Below are positions 8,679 to 17,814 of a stretch of 64,000 nt of DNA, in pieces. Under the pieces are notes generated by a model. It worked only from the letters and a program-made list of their open reading frames with translations. It did no database searches and was not told the origin of the DNA. The position numbers were made by a program, and so were the translations under genes. The number at the start of each line of letters is the position of its first letter. Position 1 is the stretch's first letter. Source of the stretch: UBA1876 sp003446665 (GTDB lineage Bacteria > Synergistota > Synergistia > Synergistales > Thermovirgaceae); the NCBI GenBank assembly GCA_040616305.1, contig CP159918.1, positions 1-64,000 of the forward strand. Direction: 5' to 3'.

Positions 8679-10322
8679 ATGAAAAAAGAGATAGTCAAAA
8701 ACCTGGTGATCGCAGCGACAGCCGTCGCAGTAACGCTGATTTCAGGCGGAGCGGCCCTTGCGGCCGATGAAGCGGGACCGGCCTTCGGAGTCTTGTCGCT
8801 TTTGCCCCCGTTGATAGCGATAGCCCTTTGCATTGTGACCAGGGAAGTAGTTCCGTCCCTTTTTCTCGGAATATGGCTTGCCGGGACCATGCTAACCGGA
8901 TGGAATCCCGTAACGGGTTTCGGCAAGGCCGTGGAAGCGCTCTGGACCAACCTCGGGGATCCATGGTCGGCAAGGATAGTACTCACCAGCCTCACCATGG
9001 GGGGCCTGGTAGGGATAATGAAAACAGGCGGGGGGATAGACGCCGTCGTCCAGTGGATAACCAAAAAAATAACCAGCGCCAAAAGCGCCATGGCCTTTAC
9101 GGAGGTCGCCGGTTTTCTTATTTTCTTCGAGGACTATGTCAACACCCTCGTGGTGGGCACCACCATGAGCCCCATCACGGAGAAATACCGCATCTCCAAG
9201 GAGAAACTCTCCTACATCGTCGACTCCACGGCGGCTCCCGTAGCCTGTATCGCCGGGATCTCATCCTGGATAGCCTACATGGTGGGCCAGATCGGGACGC
9301 AGTTCAACGACCTGGGCATAGGCCTTTCTCCCTACGTGACCTATCTCAAGTCCATTCCGTTCATCCTGTACAATATCGCCGCCCTGGTGCTGCTTACCTT
9401 CGTGGTGCTGTCGGGGCGGGATTTCGGACCCATGCTCGCCGCGGAACGACGTGCAAGGAAAGAGGGAAAGATACTCCGCGACGACGCGAAACCCTTGATC
9501 AACCCGAACCAGGTGGAAGAGGGCCCCGCGCCTGAAACGCCCAGGAGGCTCGTCAACTTCGCCTTTCCGCTGCTTTCTCTGGTGTCTTTGATATTTCTGC
9601 TGCTTCTGGTTACCGGCGGCTGGCCTTCCGCAGGCATCGCCACGGCCATAGGCGAGGGCAGCAGCTCCAAGGCGCTTGTATACGGCGCGTTCGGGTCGGT
9701 GTTTTTGACGCTGGTGCTTTACCGCGTCCAGGGGATCTCCACCTGGGGGAGCCTGTTCAAGGGTTACATGGAGGGTATGCGCTCCATATTCTACGGCACG
9801 CTGATTTTGATCTTCGCATGGGGCATAGGGTCCATGGTGAAACAGGTGGGAACGGCGGGTTACATCGTCTCCTTGACCCGTGAAGTACTTTCGCCCGGCT
9901 GGGTTCCGCTTATAACTTTCGTTACGGGCGCCGTCGTAGCCTTTTGTACGGGGACGTCCTACGGAACCATGGCCGTTTTGATGCCCATCGTTGTCCCGTT
10001 GGTGCACGCAATCTCGGCAGGCGCGGGCACCGACCCCATGACTTACATGATTCCCACCATCGGGGCCGTCTTCGCCGGGGCCGTGTGGGGCGACCACTCG
10101 AGCCCCATATCGGATACGACGATCATGTCCTCCATGTTCACCGGATCGGACCATATGGACCACGTAAACAGCCAGATCCCCTACGCGCTGCTGGCGGCTT
10201 TGGGAGCCGCATCCGGGTACGTGGGCGTGGCGCTTGGCCTGCCGGCGGCGGCTAACATAGCCATAGCCCTGGCTGTTACCCTGGTGGTGTTCAGGATGGT
10301 TTCGAGCCCGGTGGAGGAGTGA
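8679..10322 (+). CDS. nhaC: Na+/H+ antiporter, NhaC family
   Basis: The 547-residue polytopic membrane protein has about a dozen hydrophobic helices and the family landmarks FFEDYVNTLVVGTTMSPITEKYRISKEKL (split by membrane turns), SYGTMAVLMPI and WGDHSSPISDTTIMSS. Such carriers exchange Na+ for protons, or malate/lactate in MleN-like members. An N-terminal hydrophobic segment (residues 8-30) may be an extra helix or a signal. The ATG follows TGGAGGGAACGCCCG. It lies 76 bases after the FCD-like regulator, and an inverted repeat spans that gap. Confidence 0.9.
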   Translation: MKKEIVKNLVIAATAVAVTLISGGAALAADEAGPAFGVLSLLPPLIAIALCIVTREVVPSLFLGIWLAGTMLTGWNPVTGFGKAVEALWTNLGDPWSARIVLTSLTMGGLVGIMKTGGGIDAVVQWITKKITSAKSAMAFTEVAGFLIFFEDYVNTLVVGTTMSPITEKYRISKEKLSYIVDSTAAPVACIAGISSWIAYMVGQIGTQFNDLGIGLSPYVTYLKSIPFILYNIAALVLLTFVVLSGRDFGPMLAAERRARKEGKILRDDAKPLINPNQVEEGPAPETPRRLVNFAFPLLSLVSLIFLLLLVTGGWPSAGIATAIGEGSSSKALVYGAFGSVFLTLVLYRVQGISTWGSLFKGYMEGMRSIFYGTLILIFAWGIGSMVKQVGTAGYIVSLTREVLSPGWVPLITFVTGAVVAFCTGTSYGTMAVLMPIVVPLVHAISAGAGTDPMTYMIPTIGAVFAGAVWGDHSSPISDTTIMSSMFTGSDHMDHVNSQIPYALLAALGAASGYVGVALGLPAAANIAIALAVTLVVFRMVSSPVEE

Positions 10323-10344
10323 AGCCCCTTTTACCTTTTTGAAT

Positions 10345-11343
10345 TCAGGGGCCGGCGAGCTCCCTTCTTAGTTCTACCATGCGGTTCCTGTCTACGATGA
10401 GTATAAGCTCGTCGCCCCTTTCGAGGACGAGGGAACCTCCAGGGTTGTAGATATGTTGCCCCGAAGCCCTCTTTATGGCTATGACCATGGCATTGTACCT
10501 GGAACGGATGGGGGATTCCGCCAGGGTCTGGCCGATGATTTTGCTGTCAGGATTCAAGGGTACGGAGTCGAAGGTGATGTCCAGATCGCGGGAGATGTTG
10601 ACGATCTCCAGGAAATTTGCCACGGCGGGCTTTACCGAGGCCCAGGCGATGGCCGCCGCTCCCGCCATTACCGGGTTGATTACCTTTTCGGCGCCGGCCT
10701 TGTAGAAAACGCCCATGGATTTGCGGTCGGAAGCCCTGGCTATCACGCGCAGGTCGGGGTTGAGGGACCTCGCCGTGATGATCACGTAAACGTTGTCGGA
10801 GTCGTCCGTGAGGGTGGTTATAAGGCCCGTTGCACGTTTTACGCCCGCGCTTTCGAGGACTTCCTCGTCCCTGGCATCTCCCTGCTGGACGATCCAGCCC
10901 CGCTCCCGGGCCGAGGCGACCTTGCGATCGGCTATCTCCAGGGCCATGCAGGGAATGTCGTCCCTCAAGAGGTGCTGCATCACTTCCATGCCGACCCTGC
11001 CGAGGCCGCATACGATCCAGTGTTTTTCCATCTTGTCCACCCGGGTATCCCTCCTTTTGCCGAGAGCAGAGAGCAGGCGGTCCACCACGAAATAGCGGGT
11101 TACCTGGCTCACGGCGTAGCCTGCCGTTCCTATTCCCAGAATGACCAAAAAGGCGACGAAAAGCTTTCCCGTGTCGGTCAGGTTGGGCGGTGCTTCATAT
11201 CCAACCGTCGCAAGGGTTATGACAGTGTAATATATGGCGTCGATAAAGCCGAGGTCGAGCAGCAACTTAAAACCCACCGTTCCCAGCAAAAAGACCGAGA
11301 TCAAAAGAAAAAACCATATCCAGGCCATCCTGGTCGGTTGCAC
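10345..11343 (-). CDS. Potassium channel with RCK (TrkA-N and TrkA-C) domains
   Basis: The 332-residue product has a two-helix pore: TM1 at about residues 6-28, a pore helix with selectivity filter TVGYE near residues 46-50, and TM2 at about 62-88. It then has a TrkA-N Rossmann domain beginning HWIVCGLGRVGMEVMQHLL and a TrkA-C domain (about 240-330). This is the MthK/Kch-like plan: K+ flow gated by cytosolic nucleotide or ion binding. It converges on nhaC and is divergent from xth. The ATG is preceded by AAAAGGAGGAAGG. Confidence 0.93.
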   Translation of the reverse strand: MQPTRMAWIWFFLLISVFLLGTVGFKLLLDLGFIDAIYYTVITLATVGYEAPPNLTDTGKLFVAFLVILGIGTAGYAVSQVTRYFVVDRLLSALGKRRDTRVDKMEKHWIVCGLGRVGMEVMQHLLRDDIPCMALEIADRKVASARERGWIVQQGDARDEEVLESAGVKRATGLITTLTDDSDNVYVIITARSLNPDLRVIARASDRKSMGVFYKAGAEKVINPVMAGAAAIAWASVKPAVANFLEIVNISRDLDITFDSVPLNPDSKIIGQTLAESPIRSRYNAMVIAIKRASGQHIYNPGGSLVLERGDELILIVDRNRMVELRRELAGP

Positions 11344-11421
11344 CGTCCTTCCTCCTTTTAACTTTCCCTGCTTCGCCTGTAGTAGAATGAGAAAAACGAC
11401 TACAAAAAGCAGGTGACCGTA

Positions 11422-12207
11422 ATGAAACGTTTAACGATAGCCACCTTCAACGTCAATTCCATACGAAGCAGGATGCACATTCTCAAGCGATGGCTTCATG
11501 ATAGCAGAGTGGATATACTCTGTCTCCAGGAGACGAAGGTAAAAAACGAAGACTTCCCCGTGGAGGATCTGGCCGAACTGGGATACAAAACAGCCTACTC
11601 CGGCGAAAAAGGCTACAATGGCGTAGCCGTGGCCTCGCTCGTGCCTCCCGATGAGATACGGTTCGGCCTCGGCGACGGCGAGGAGCCCGACGGTACAACC
11701 CGGATGGCCCACTGTCGTTTCGGCGACCTCAACGTGATCAACCTCTACATCCCCCAGGGAAAGGCCATCGATCACCCGGATTATCCCATGAAGCTCCGCT
11801 TTTTCGAGAGACTCGTGAAATACCTCGACGGCAACTTTTCCCCAGGGGACAAGCTCGTCATCGTTGGAGACCTCAACGTGGCCCCCACGGATATGGACGT
11901 AACCAGTCCCGAGAGGAAGCGCGACCATGTCTGTTTTCACGAGGACGTGAAAAAGGCTTTCAGCAACCTGCTTGACTGGGGACTCGTGGACGTCTTTCGC
12001 AAGCACCGTCCCGGCGAGGGGGAGTTTTCATTCTGGGATTACAGGGTCAAGAATTCACTTGAGCGGAACATAGGCTGGAGGATAGATCACATTCTGGCGA
12101 CTCCGCAAGTGGCGGAAAGCTCGAAGAAAGCCTGGGTTGATCGCGGCCCGAGGAGCTGGGAAAAACCCTCGGATCACGCGCCGGTGGTGGCGGTTTTCGA
12201 CCTGTAG
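11422..12207 (+). CDS. xth: Exodeoxyribonuclease III
   Basis: This is an AP endonuclease and 3'-5' exonuclease of the EEP superfamily, active in base-excision repair. Motifs are TFNVNSIRSR near the N-terminus, LQETKV (catalytic Glu), YNGVAV, GDLNVAPTDMDV and the C-terminal SDHAPVVAVF (catalytic His). The length of 261 residues is typical. A GTG at 11413 would add three residues, but AGGTGACC lies at the right distance for the ATG at 11422, so I use that. Confidence 0.95.
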   Translation: MKRLTIATFNVNSIRSRMHILKRWLHDSRVDILCLQETKVKNEDFPVEDLAELGYKTAYSGEKGYNGVAVASLVPPDEIRFGLGDGEEPDGTTRMAHCRFGDLNVINLYIPQGKAIDHPDYPMKLRFFERLVKYLDGNFSPGDKLVIVGDLNVAPTDMDVTSPERKRDHVCFHEDVKKAFSNLLDWGLVDVFRKHRPGEGEFSFWDYRVKNSLERNIGWRIDHILATPQVAESSKKAWVDRGPRSWEKPSDHAPVVAVFDL

Positions 12208-12236
12208 ACGATCCGGCGTAAAAAGGTGGGCAAAGG

Positions 12237-13310
12237 ATGAAAGCCATGAAACGACGCAGGAGAAAGAACATCATAAAACCGGGGCTCCCGCCGGGAACGC
12301 TGGTTCATGTGGGTGAAAAGAAGACCGAAGAGACGGTAATAACGGTCATGGCTTATAACGAAGAGACGTTTTCCGCCGAAAGGGTAGACGACGCCGCCGC
12401 GTGCAGGGAAAGGCTTTCCGATGAAAGGCTTCACTGGATCAACGTCGACGGTATTCATGACCTGGAATTGCTTGGATCCTTCGGGCAGCATTTCGGAATA
12501 CACCCGCTCGTCCTGGAGGATATCTGCAATACCGGCCAGCGGCCCAAGATCGAGGACCACGGGGAATACCTTTACATAGTCCTCAAAATGGTCGATTACG
12601 ACGAGAAGCAAAAGGCCATCGACATGGAGCAGGTAAGCCTGATCCTCATGCCGCGCTGCGTCATAACCTTTCAGGAAAAACCGGGCGACGTCTTCGAGCC
12701 CGTAAGAAACCGGCTCCGAGGCGGGAAAGGGCGAATTCGAAAGGCAGGCCCCGATTATCTCGCCTACGCCCTGCTCGACTCGGTGGTGGACCGCTATTTC
12801 CTGCTGCTTGAAAAGCTCGGCGACGAAGTGGAGGCACTGGAAGAAAAGATCCTGGCCGATCCCGGAAGCGAAACGGTCAGGGAACTTCACGGCCTCAAGC
12901 GGGAGATGATCTTCTTGAGGAGGGCGGCGTGGCCCATGAGGGAGATCGTGGCTCGTCTTGAAAGGGGAGGCAGCGAGCTGGTCGACTCCGGGACGGAAGT
13001 CTACCTGAGAGACCTCTACGACCACGCCGTACAGGTTATAGACAGCATAGAGACCCTCAGGGACCTTCTTTCGGGACTTTTGGACATATATCTTTCCAGC
13101 GTGAGCAACCGGATGAACGAGGTAATGAAGGTGCTCACCATAATAGCCACCATATTCATTCCCCTGACCTTCATCGCAGGTGTCTATGGAATGAACTTCA
13201 GCTACATGCCCGAGCTGGAAATTCCCTGGGCATACCCTGCCGTCTGGGCTGTCATGATTGCCCTTGCCGCGGGGATGCTGGTCTTTTTCAGGAAGAAAAA
13301 GTGGATCTGA
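12237..13310 (+). CDS. corA: CorA-type magnesium/cobalt transporter
   Basis: The 357-residue product has a long cytosolic N-terminal domain (acidic, with LHWINVDGIHD and HPLVLEDICNTGQRPKIE). Two C-terminal membrane helices follow. The signature YGMNFSYMPELEIPWAYP follows the first helix and closes the ion entrance in CorA pentamers. It takes up Mg2+ (or Co2+/Ni2+) across the inner membrane. The start ATG at 12237 has a second in-frame ATG three codons later; AAAGGTGGGCAAAGG precedes it. Confidence 0.95.
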   Translation: MKAMKRRRRKNIIKPGLPPGTLVHVGEKKTEETVITVMAYNEETFSAERVDDAAACRERLSDERLHWINVDGIHDLELLGSFGQHFGIHPLVLEDICNTGQRPKIEDHGEYLYIVLKMVDYDEKQKAIDMEQVSLILMPRCVITFQEKPGDVFEPVRNRLRGGKGRIRKAGPDYLAYALLDSVVDRYFLLLEKLGDEVEALEEKILADPGSETVRELHGLKREMIFLRRAAWPMREIVARLERGGSELVDSGTEVYLRDLYDHAVQVIDSIETLRDLLSGLLDIYLSSVSNRMNEVMKVLTIIATIFIPLTFIAGVYGMNFSYMPELEIPWAYPAVWAVMIALAAGMLVFFRKKKWI

Positions 13311-13450
13311 CTGGTTTTGATTTCACTGAATGCCGAGTCAGCGAGTCATCCTAATTGTCCACAGGGTTGATATGGATAACCTGGGCCGGAAGAAACCAAA
13401 AAAGTGCGTAAAGGCCTTGAGAGCTTGAGGTACAGGGTTCCCGAAAGGGG

Positions 13451-14662
13451 ATGGACATTGTGAATGAAACAGGCCCGAAGGGCCACCCGATGGAAACGCT
13501 GATTCGTTGCGGTAAGGCTTTTGTCGAGGGGAACGCCTCTTTCGAATTCGCAGCGGAGGACCTTTCTACTGAAACCGTGGCCTTTGCCGAAAGACACGGG
13601 CTCGTTCCGATGCTTTGGCATTGGCTCCGTCAGGCGGGGACGGGAGCCCGCACGCCCCTTCACGAGACCCTTCGCCAAAAGGCCAGGGCGGTGGGTGTGA
13701 AAAACCTTCTTTTATCAGCGGAACTTCTGAGGGTGCTTGACCTTTTCGACGACAATGGAATAGAGGCTGTCCCCTACAAGGGACCGACGCTGGCTTCGGA
13801 ACTTTACGGGGATGTGAAACTGAGGCAGTTTTCCGACCTCGACGTGTTTTTCAGAAAGGATGACTTTCACCGGGTCAAGGAAATCCTCACAAAAGACCGG
13901 TATCGCCCCCACAGGACCCTTACACCCCTTCAGGAAAAAGTTTTTTTGCAGAACAGAAAAAATTACGGGGAATACAACTTTTTCCGGGATGACGACCTGG
14001 TCTATCTGGAAATGCACTGGTCAACGAACCCCGGATTCATGGTTTTCCCGGTTCAGGAGGATGACCTCTGGAAAAAAACTCGGAGAATAACCTTTCTCTC
14101 GCGGAAGATTCCCGCCTTTTCTCCGGAGGACCTCCTGATGGTCCTCTCTGTCCACGGCTTCAAGCACCGGTGGAACCGGATGTGCTGGCTCCTGGACGTG
14201 GCTCTTTTGCTTCGCAAATACTCTCATATGGATATTTCCATAATCCGTGAACGGATCATGGAACCTGCTGCATCGAACACATTCATGACGGGGATCCTTG
14301 CCGCAGAGGAGCTTTTCGGCCCGCTGGGGCCGGCAGCAAATTCCCTGGCCGCGGCGGCGAGGCCAAGGGCAAGAAAGATGGCGGAACAGACCCTTGCGTC
14401 CCTTTTTCTGGCCGGCCAGGGCGGAAAAACTTCCGCGGCCTTGTATCACGCCGGGGCTCACGAGGGAGCCTTTGGGAAATGCCGCTATTTCGGCGGGCTT
14501 TTGGGCTCCCTGAATACCGAGGACCTTCTGGGGCGGGACCTTCCAAAAAGGTTTGCCTGGGCCTGGTACCCCCTGCGCTGGTTCAGGATCGGCAGAAAAG
14601 CCCTTCAGGAGAGGCTGAACCTGGATCCGCATCATCAAAAAGGGAAAAAGGAGGAGCGATGA
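13451..14662 (+). CDS. Nucleotidyltransferase-family protein (NTP_transf_5), RiPP-cluster associated
   Basis: The 403-residue product belongs to the NTP_transf_5 family. Its nucleotidyltransferase core is seen in VPYKGPTLASELYGDVKLRQ followed by SDLDVFF with metal-binding D129 and D131. Helical segments follow, with an ALLLRKY-type region. This family is a recurrent neighbour of asparagine-synthase, PqqD and HPr-kinase genes in lasso-peptide-type clusters of Firmicutes, where its role is not settled. It opens the plus-strand RiPP operon and overlaps the next gene by four bases. The start is uncertain: GTG at 13460 or ATG at 13490 are alternatives because AAAGGGG almost touches the ATG at 13451. 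Confidence 0.8.
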   Translation: MDIVNETGPKGHPMETLIRCGKAFVEGNASFEFAAEDLSTETVAFAERHGLVPMLWHWLRQAGTGARTPLHETLRQKARAVGVKNLLLSAELLRVLDLFDDNGIEAVPYKGPTLASELYGDVKLRQFSDLDVFFRKDDFHRVKEILTKDRYRPHRTLTPLQEKVFLQNRKNYGEYNFFRDDDLVYLEMHWSTNPGFMVFPVQEDDLWKKTRRITFLSRKIPAFSPEDLLMVLSVHGFKHRWNRMCWLLDVALLLRKYSHMDISIIRERIMEPAASNTFMTGILAAEELFGPLGPAANSLAAAARPRARKMAEQTLASLFLAGQGGKTSAALYHAGAHEGAFGKCRYFGGLLGSLNTEDLLGRDLPKRFAWAWYPLRWFRIGRKALQERLNLDPHHQKGKKEER

Positions 14663-15429
14663 AAAAAGGGCGGATTATCCTGTGCGGAGGAAATATTTCC
14701 GTTTTATCCATGATTTACAACGAGCTTTCCAGGGAACTTGACATTCCGCTGGTTCTGGTTGAAGAAAAGCGCCCCCTGCCGTCACGTATATCGCAACGGA
14801 TCCGACGAAAGGGGATCAGAAAGGTTTTCGGCCAGGTGCTGTTCAGCCGGCTGGTTTTGCCTGGCCTTCGTCGTCAGGCGAAGCCCATACGGGAAGAAAT
14901 TATAAAAAATTACTGCCTGGACACGCGGGAAATCGACGAAAGAATCGTCATATCGGTCCCTTCAGTCAACCACCCCGCGGCGCGTCGGTGTTTCCGGAGA
15001 GCCGGTGTTTCAGCGGCCGCCCTTTTCGGGACGTCGATAATCACCAAAGAAACCCTGGACCAGGTCGATCTTCCCCTCGTAAACCTGCACCTGGGCCTGT
15101 CGCGGTACTACAGGGGCCTCAACTGTACGTACTGGGCGCTTGTGGACGGCAGACCCGAAGCGTGCGGAGCCACGGTGCACCTTGTCGTAAAAGGGCTGGA
15201 TTCGGGCCCGATCCTGGCGGAAAAGAAAGTTTTTCCGGATCGAAAAGACAACTTCGCGGTATATGACTTTCGGAACCTGGCGGAGGGCCTCTCCCTCCTC
15301 AGGGAAACCCTCGCCGGAATCTGCGAAAGAGGCTTGCCTGAAGCGGGGCGGCGGGGAAAAGGCGTTTTGAAGACCACCCCGACTTTGTCCGAATATCTGC
15401 ATAACAGAAGGACCCATGGTGTATCCTGA
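14659..15429 (+). CDS. Formyltransferase-family enzyme in the RiPP cluster
   Basis: The 256-residue protein resembles the catalytic domain of methionyl-tRNA or sugar-amine formyltransferases. The family triad is visible as N142 and H144 in LVNLHLGLSRYYRG and D181 in VKGLDSGPILAE, with ATVHLV between them. It lacks the C-terminal tRNA-binding domain of Fmt, so tRNA is an unlikely substrate. In this context it may formylate an amino group on a peptide or on a small building block; that is inference. It starts at an ATGA overlap with the nucleotidyltransferase gene and has AAAGGAGGAGCG as its ribosome-binding site. Confidence 0.8.
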   Translation: MKKGRIILCGGNISVLSMIYNELSRELDIPLVLVEEKRPLPSRISQRIRRKGIRKVFGQVLFSRLVLPGLRRQAKPIREEIIKNYCLDTREIDERIVISVPSVNHPAARRCFRRAGVSAAALFGTSIITKETLDQVDLPLVNLHLGLSRYYRGLNCTYWALVDGRPEACGATVHLVVKGLDSGPILAEKKVFPDRKDNFAVYDFRNLAEGLSLLRETLAGICERGLPEAGRRGKGVLKTTPTLSEYLHNRRTHGVS

Positions 15430-15450
15430 CCTGGAAGTGGAGGAATGGGA

Positions 15451-17330
15451 ATGTCAGGCCTCGCGGCGATCCTTGCGAAGAAAGCGTCACAAGAGGAAGC
15501 AAAAGAGCAGGTCCACGGGATGATCAGCAGGATGTCACACAGGGGCGGCGCGGGTTCGTCCTTTCGGATACACGGAGGTGACAGCTTCCAGGCTGTCCTT
15601 TCCATGGGAGGCTGCCTTTCCGCAGCGGCGGCCGAGCGGGGCGAACCCGCTCCCCCAATCTCGGATCCGAATGCCACACATTGGCTGCTTTTCGACGGAT
15701 GGCTTTCGAACGGGCGGGATCTCTTCGAGGAAGTGCGCCGGGCCCTGCCGAGAGGGGTTGCGTGTTCCGACACCGCAGCCGTTTTGGGGGCCTGGTTCTT
15801 GTGGGGCGACGGTTTCCTGTCGAGGATGAAGGGAAACTGGGCCCTGTTGCTTGCTGATTTTCAGGAAGGATTCCTCCTGGGGGCCGTCGACCGTTGGGGA
15901 ACTAGACCCCTCTATTGTTGGGAAGGTCCTGATGGGCTTTATTTTGCGTCGGAGATCAAGGCTTTCAAGGCTCACCCGGCATGGGATCCCCGGCCCGAAA
16001 GGCAAAGCGCCTACGAGTTTCTGAACTGGGGTATCTCGGACCACACGGAGCGAACCTTCTACGACGGGGTTTTCAGGTTTCCCCAAGGGGAATGGGTCCG
16101 GTTCAGGTTCAATGCCTCGAGTTGGAGGGATGGGCGCAGGCAAAAATGGTTCACGCCCGTCGTCGGAGGCTTCACGGGAAGTTTCAACGACGCCGTTGAA
16201 GAATTCCGCCCCATTTTCCAAAGGGCGGTTTCTCGAAGGATGACGGGGGGCAGGCAGGGATATGCCATATCCGGAGGGCTGGACTCCTCGTCGGTGGCCT
16301 GCACCGCCGCGAAGCTGGCTCCCAAGGCCCATAGGGAAGGGTTTTTCATCCGGACGCCCTTTCCCGGGCATGATGAGACGGAATATGCCAAAGGGGCCGC
16401 CGAAGCGGCGGGGTGCCCCCTGACGACAGAAGCAGTCTTTCTTGAGGGTTTCCTGGAGGATCTCGATACCGTTATCGCAGATGTGGACGAACCTTTCAGG
16501 ACGGCCCGTTTTTACATCCACTACCTCTTGTGCCGGCTGATGCACAGAGAGGGCATAAGGGTTGCCATGGAAGGCCAGGGGGGGATGAACTCCTGGGAGG
16601 GTATTTCTCCTTTTTTTTACCCCGTTTCAGGGACCGGTTCCGTCAAGGGGAGAGAACAAAAGCCCTCAGGGAGGCTTTCACGGCCCATTCCAGGCTGGGG
16701 CTGAACAACACGGGGACGGCCCTCAGGATTGCAGACTCCTTCCTCCCTCCCAAAATGCGGAATCTCTTTCGCCGCCTTGGGGGATACCAGGGTTCAGAAT
16801 CACGGTGCTTCAGGTTCAGGCCTGAAGACAAGCCCCCTGTCAGAGACCCTTTCAGGTATTACAAAGGGGGTGTCGAAAATGCAGGGAGCTTTTCTTCGGA
16901 CCTGCTCACACGTTTGAACATCCCGGAGATTGCACGCACCGTGGACCGTCATTCGGCAAGGTTCGGCATCGAATCGAGGCTTCCCTTTCTGGACGAAGAC
17001 CTCGTGGATTTCTGCCTCTTGCTCCCTTCGGAACATCTTGTTAAAGACGGGAAGACCAAACTGCTTCTCAGGGAAGCCATGAGAGGGACAGTTCCCGAAG
17101 TTGTGAGGATGCGAAGCGACAAGATGGATATGGAGCTGCCGGAGGAGTTGTGGTTTTACGGCAGCGAATCGTTCCGGTTCAAAGAGATCTTCAGGGAAGC
17201 AACAAAAGCATGTTTGGAAGCGAAGGGAGAAAAGATCATGAGCATGGTGGGGAACGAAAAAGTCAAAAATCCCAAACTTCCGTGGCGAATTCTCATTTAC
17301 GGAAGATGGCTGCGGAGCCTTTCCCGGTAG
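15451..17330 (+). pseudogene. Asparagine-synthase-type macrolactam cyclase (lasso C-like), frameshifted in a G7 tract
   Basis: Joined across one frameshift this encodes about 626 residues, the size of lasso-peptide cyclases (C proteins). The N-terminal glutaminase-like domain begins MSGLAAIL, with Ser where glutamine-using enzymes have Cys2, as in lasso cyclases. The ATP-pyrophosphatase motif SGGLDSSS starts at residue 274. The frame breaks within EGQGGDELLGGY: a run of seven G at 16578-16584 should be eight. The downstream frame then continues intact from DELLGGYFSFF to the stop at 17330. The cause could be a sequencing indel, recent inactivation, or G-tract phase variation. The start ATG at 15451 follows GTGGAGGAATGG; ATG at 15445 is too close to the ribosome-binding site. 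Confidence 0.85.
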
Positions 17331-17350
17331 TCCTGCCGTGCGCAGTTACA

Positions 17351-17443
17351 TTATACTTCTTTGGAAATTGGTCCACCTGCTGTCATTGCATTGAGGTCAC
17401 CCTGGGAAAGAAGGGCAGGTTTCTCGTAGGTTTTCTTTTTCAT
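17351..17443 (-). CDS. Candidate lasso-type RiPP precursor peptide 1 (30 residues)
   Basis: This small gene lies antisense in the gap after the cyclase gene. The peptide begins MKKKTYEKPALL and shows the lasso-leader signature Y6-x2-P9-x-L11-x3-G15, with T21 two residues before a glycine. That gives a predicted leader of 22 residues and a core GGPISKEV, in which Gly1 and Glu7 could form a seven-membered macrolactam. Such a core is far shorter than known lasso cores. AAAGGA lies 10 bases upstream of the ATG. The YxxPxL pattern is what PqqD-like RRE proteins of lasso systems bind. Assignment as the substrate is inference from motif and context. Confidence 0.72.
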   Translation of the reverse strand: MKKKTYEKPALLSQGDLNAMTAGGPISKEV

Positions 17444-17594
17444 GCGTTTTTCGTCCTTTCTGCGTGTTTTTCGAAAAAATAAAAAATCTCATAATTCAGC
17501 TTTCTGTTCCGGAACTTTAGAAGACGACGTGGGAAGTTTGCCTTCATGAAGGAGCCCGAAACAAAGAAGTGTCCTTCGGGAACAGTCCTCTCTT

Positions 17595-17669
17595 CTAATC
17601 GACCATATTGGAGCTATTCGCCGTTTCAGCTACTAGCGAGCCCTGAGCCTGCAGTTCTGGTTTTTTCAC
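17595..17669 (-). CDS. Candidate RiPP precursor peptide 2 (24 residues)
   Basis: The GTG start has a perfect GGAGG nine bases upstream. The peptide begins MKKPELQAQGSL and keeps P-x-L-x3-G-S-L and a Thr (T16), matching the second half of the leader in precursor 1, but it lacks the Tyr. If cleavage follows the T-A pair, the core is NSSNMVD. It lies about 150 bases upstream of precursor 1 on the same strand and may be co-transcribed with it. A longer antisense reading frame runs through here from 18026, but only this short segment has a good start and the family motif. Confidence 0.58.
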   Translation of the reverse strand: MKKPELQAQGSLVAETANSSNMVD

Positions 17670-17752
17670 AGCTCTTTCCCTCCTTTTCGGTCTGGCGACC
17701 GAATGTATAGTTTTAAAAACCTCATATCCTGCCTTTGGGTTGGAGCAAGCGT

Positions 17753-17782
17753 ATTGTATCATGTAGGGAAAAGGATAAGCAA
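17753..17782 (-). promoter_or_regulatory. Putative promoter for precursors 1 and 2
   Basis: Reading the minus strand, TTGCTT (17777-17782) is followed after 18 bases by TACAAT (17753-17758). It is correctly placed to transcribe the two minus-strand precursor genes at 17669 and 17443. Pattern evidence only. Confidence 0.4.
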
Positions 17783-17814
17783 GCAAGCAAATTCCATAGA
17801 AAACAAGAGAGGCT

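Noticed and set aside
13346..13450. Additional precursor gene upstream of the nucleotidyltransferase
   Set aside because: I searched both strands for a start with a ribosome-binding site and a YxxP motif and found none.
17520..17590. Attenuator with alternative stems between precursors 1 and 2
   Set aside because: CCCGAA/TTCGGG and GAAGGA/TCCTTC can each pair, but stems are short and no T-run follows, so support is too weak to list.
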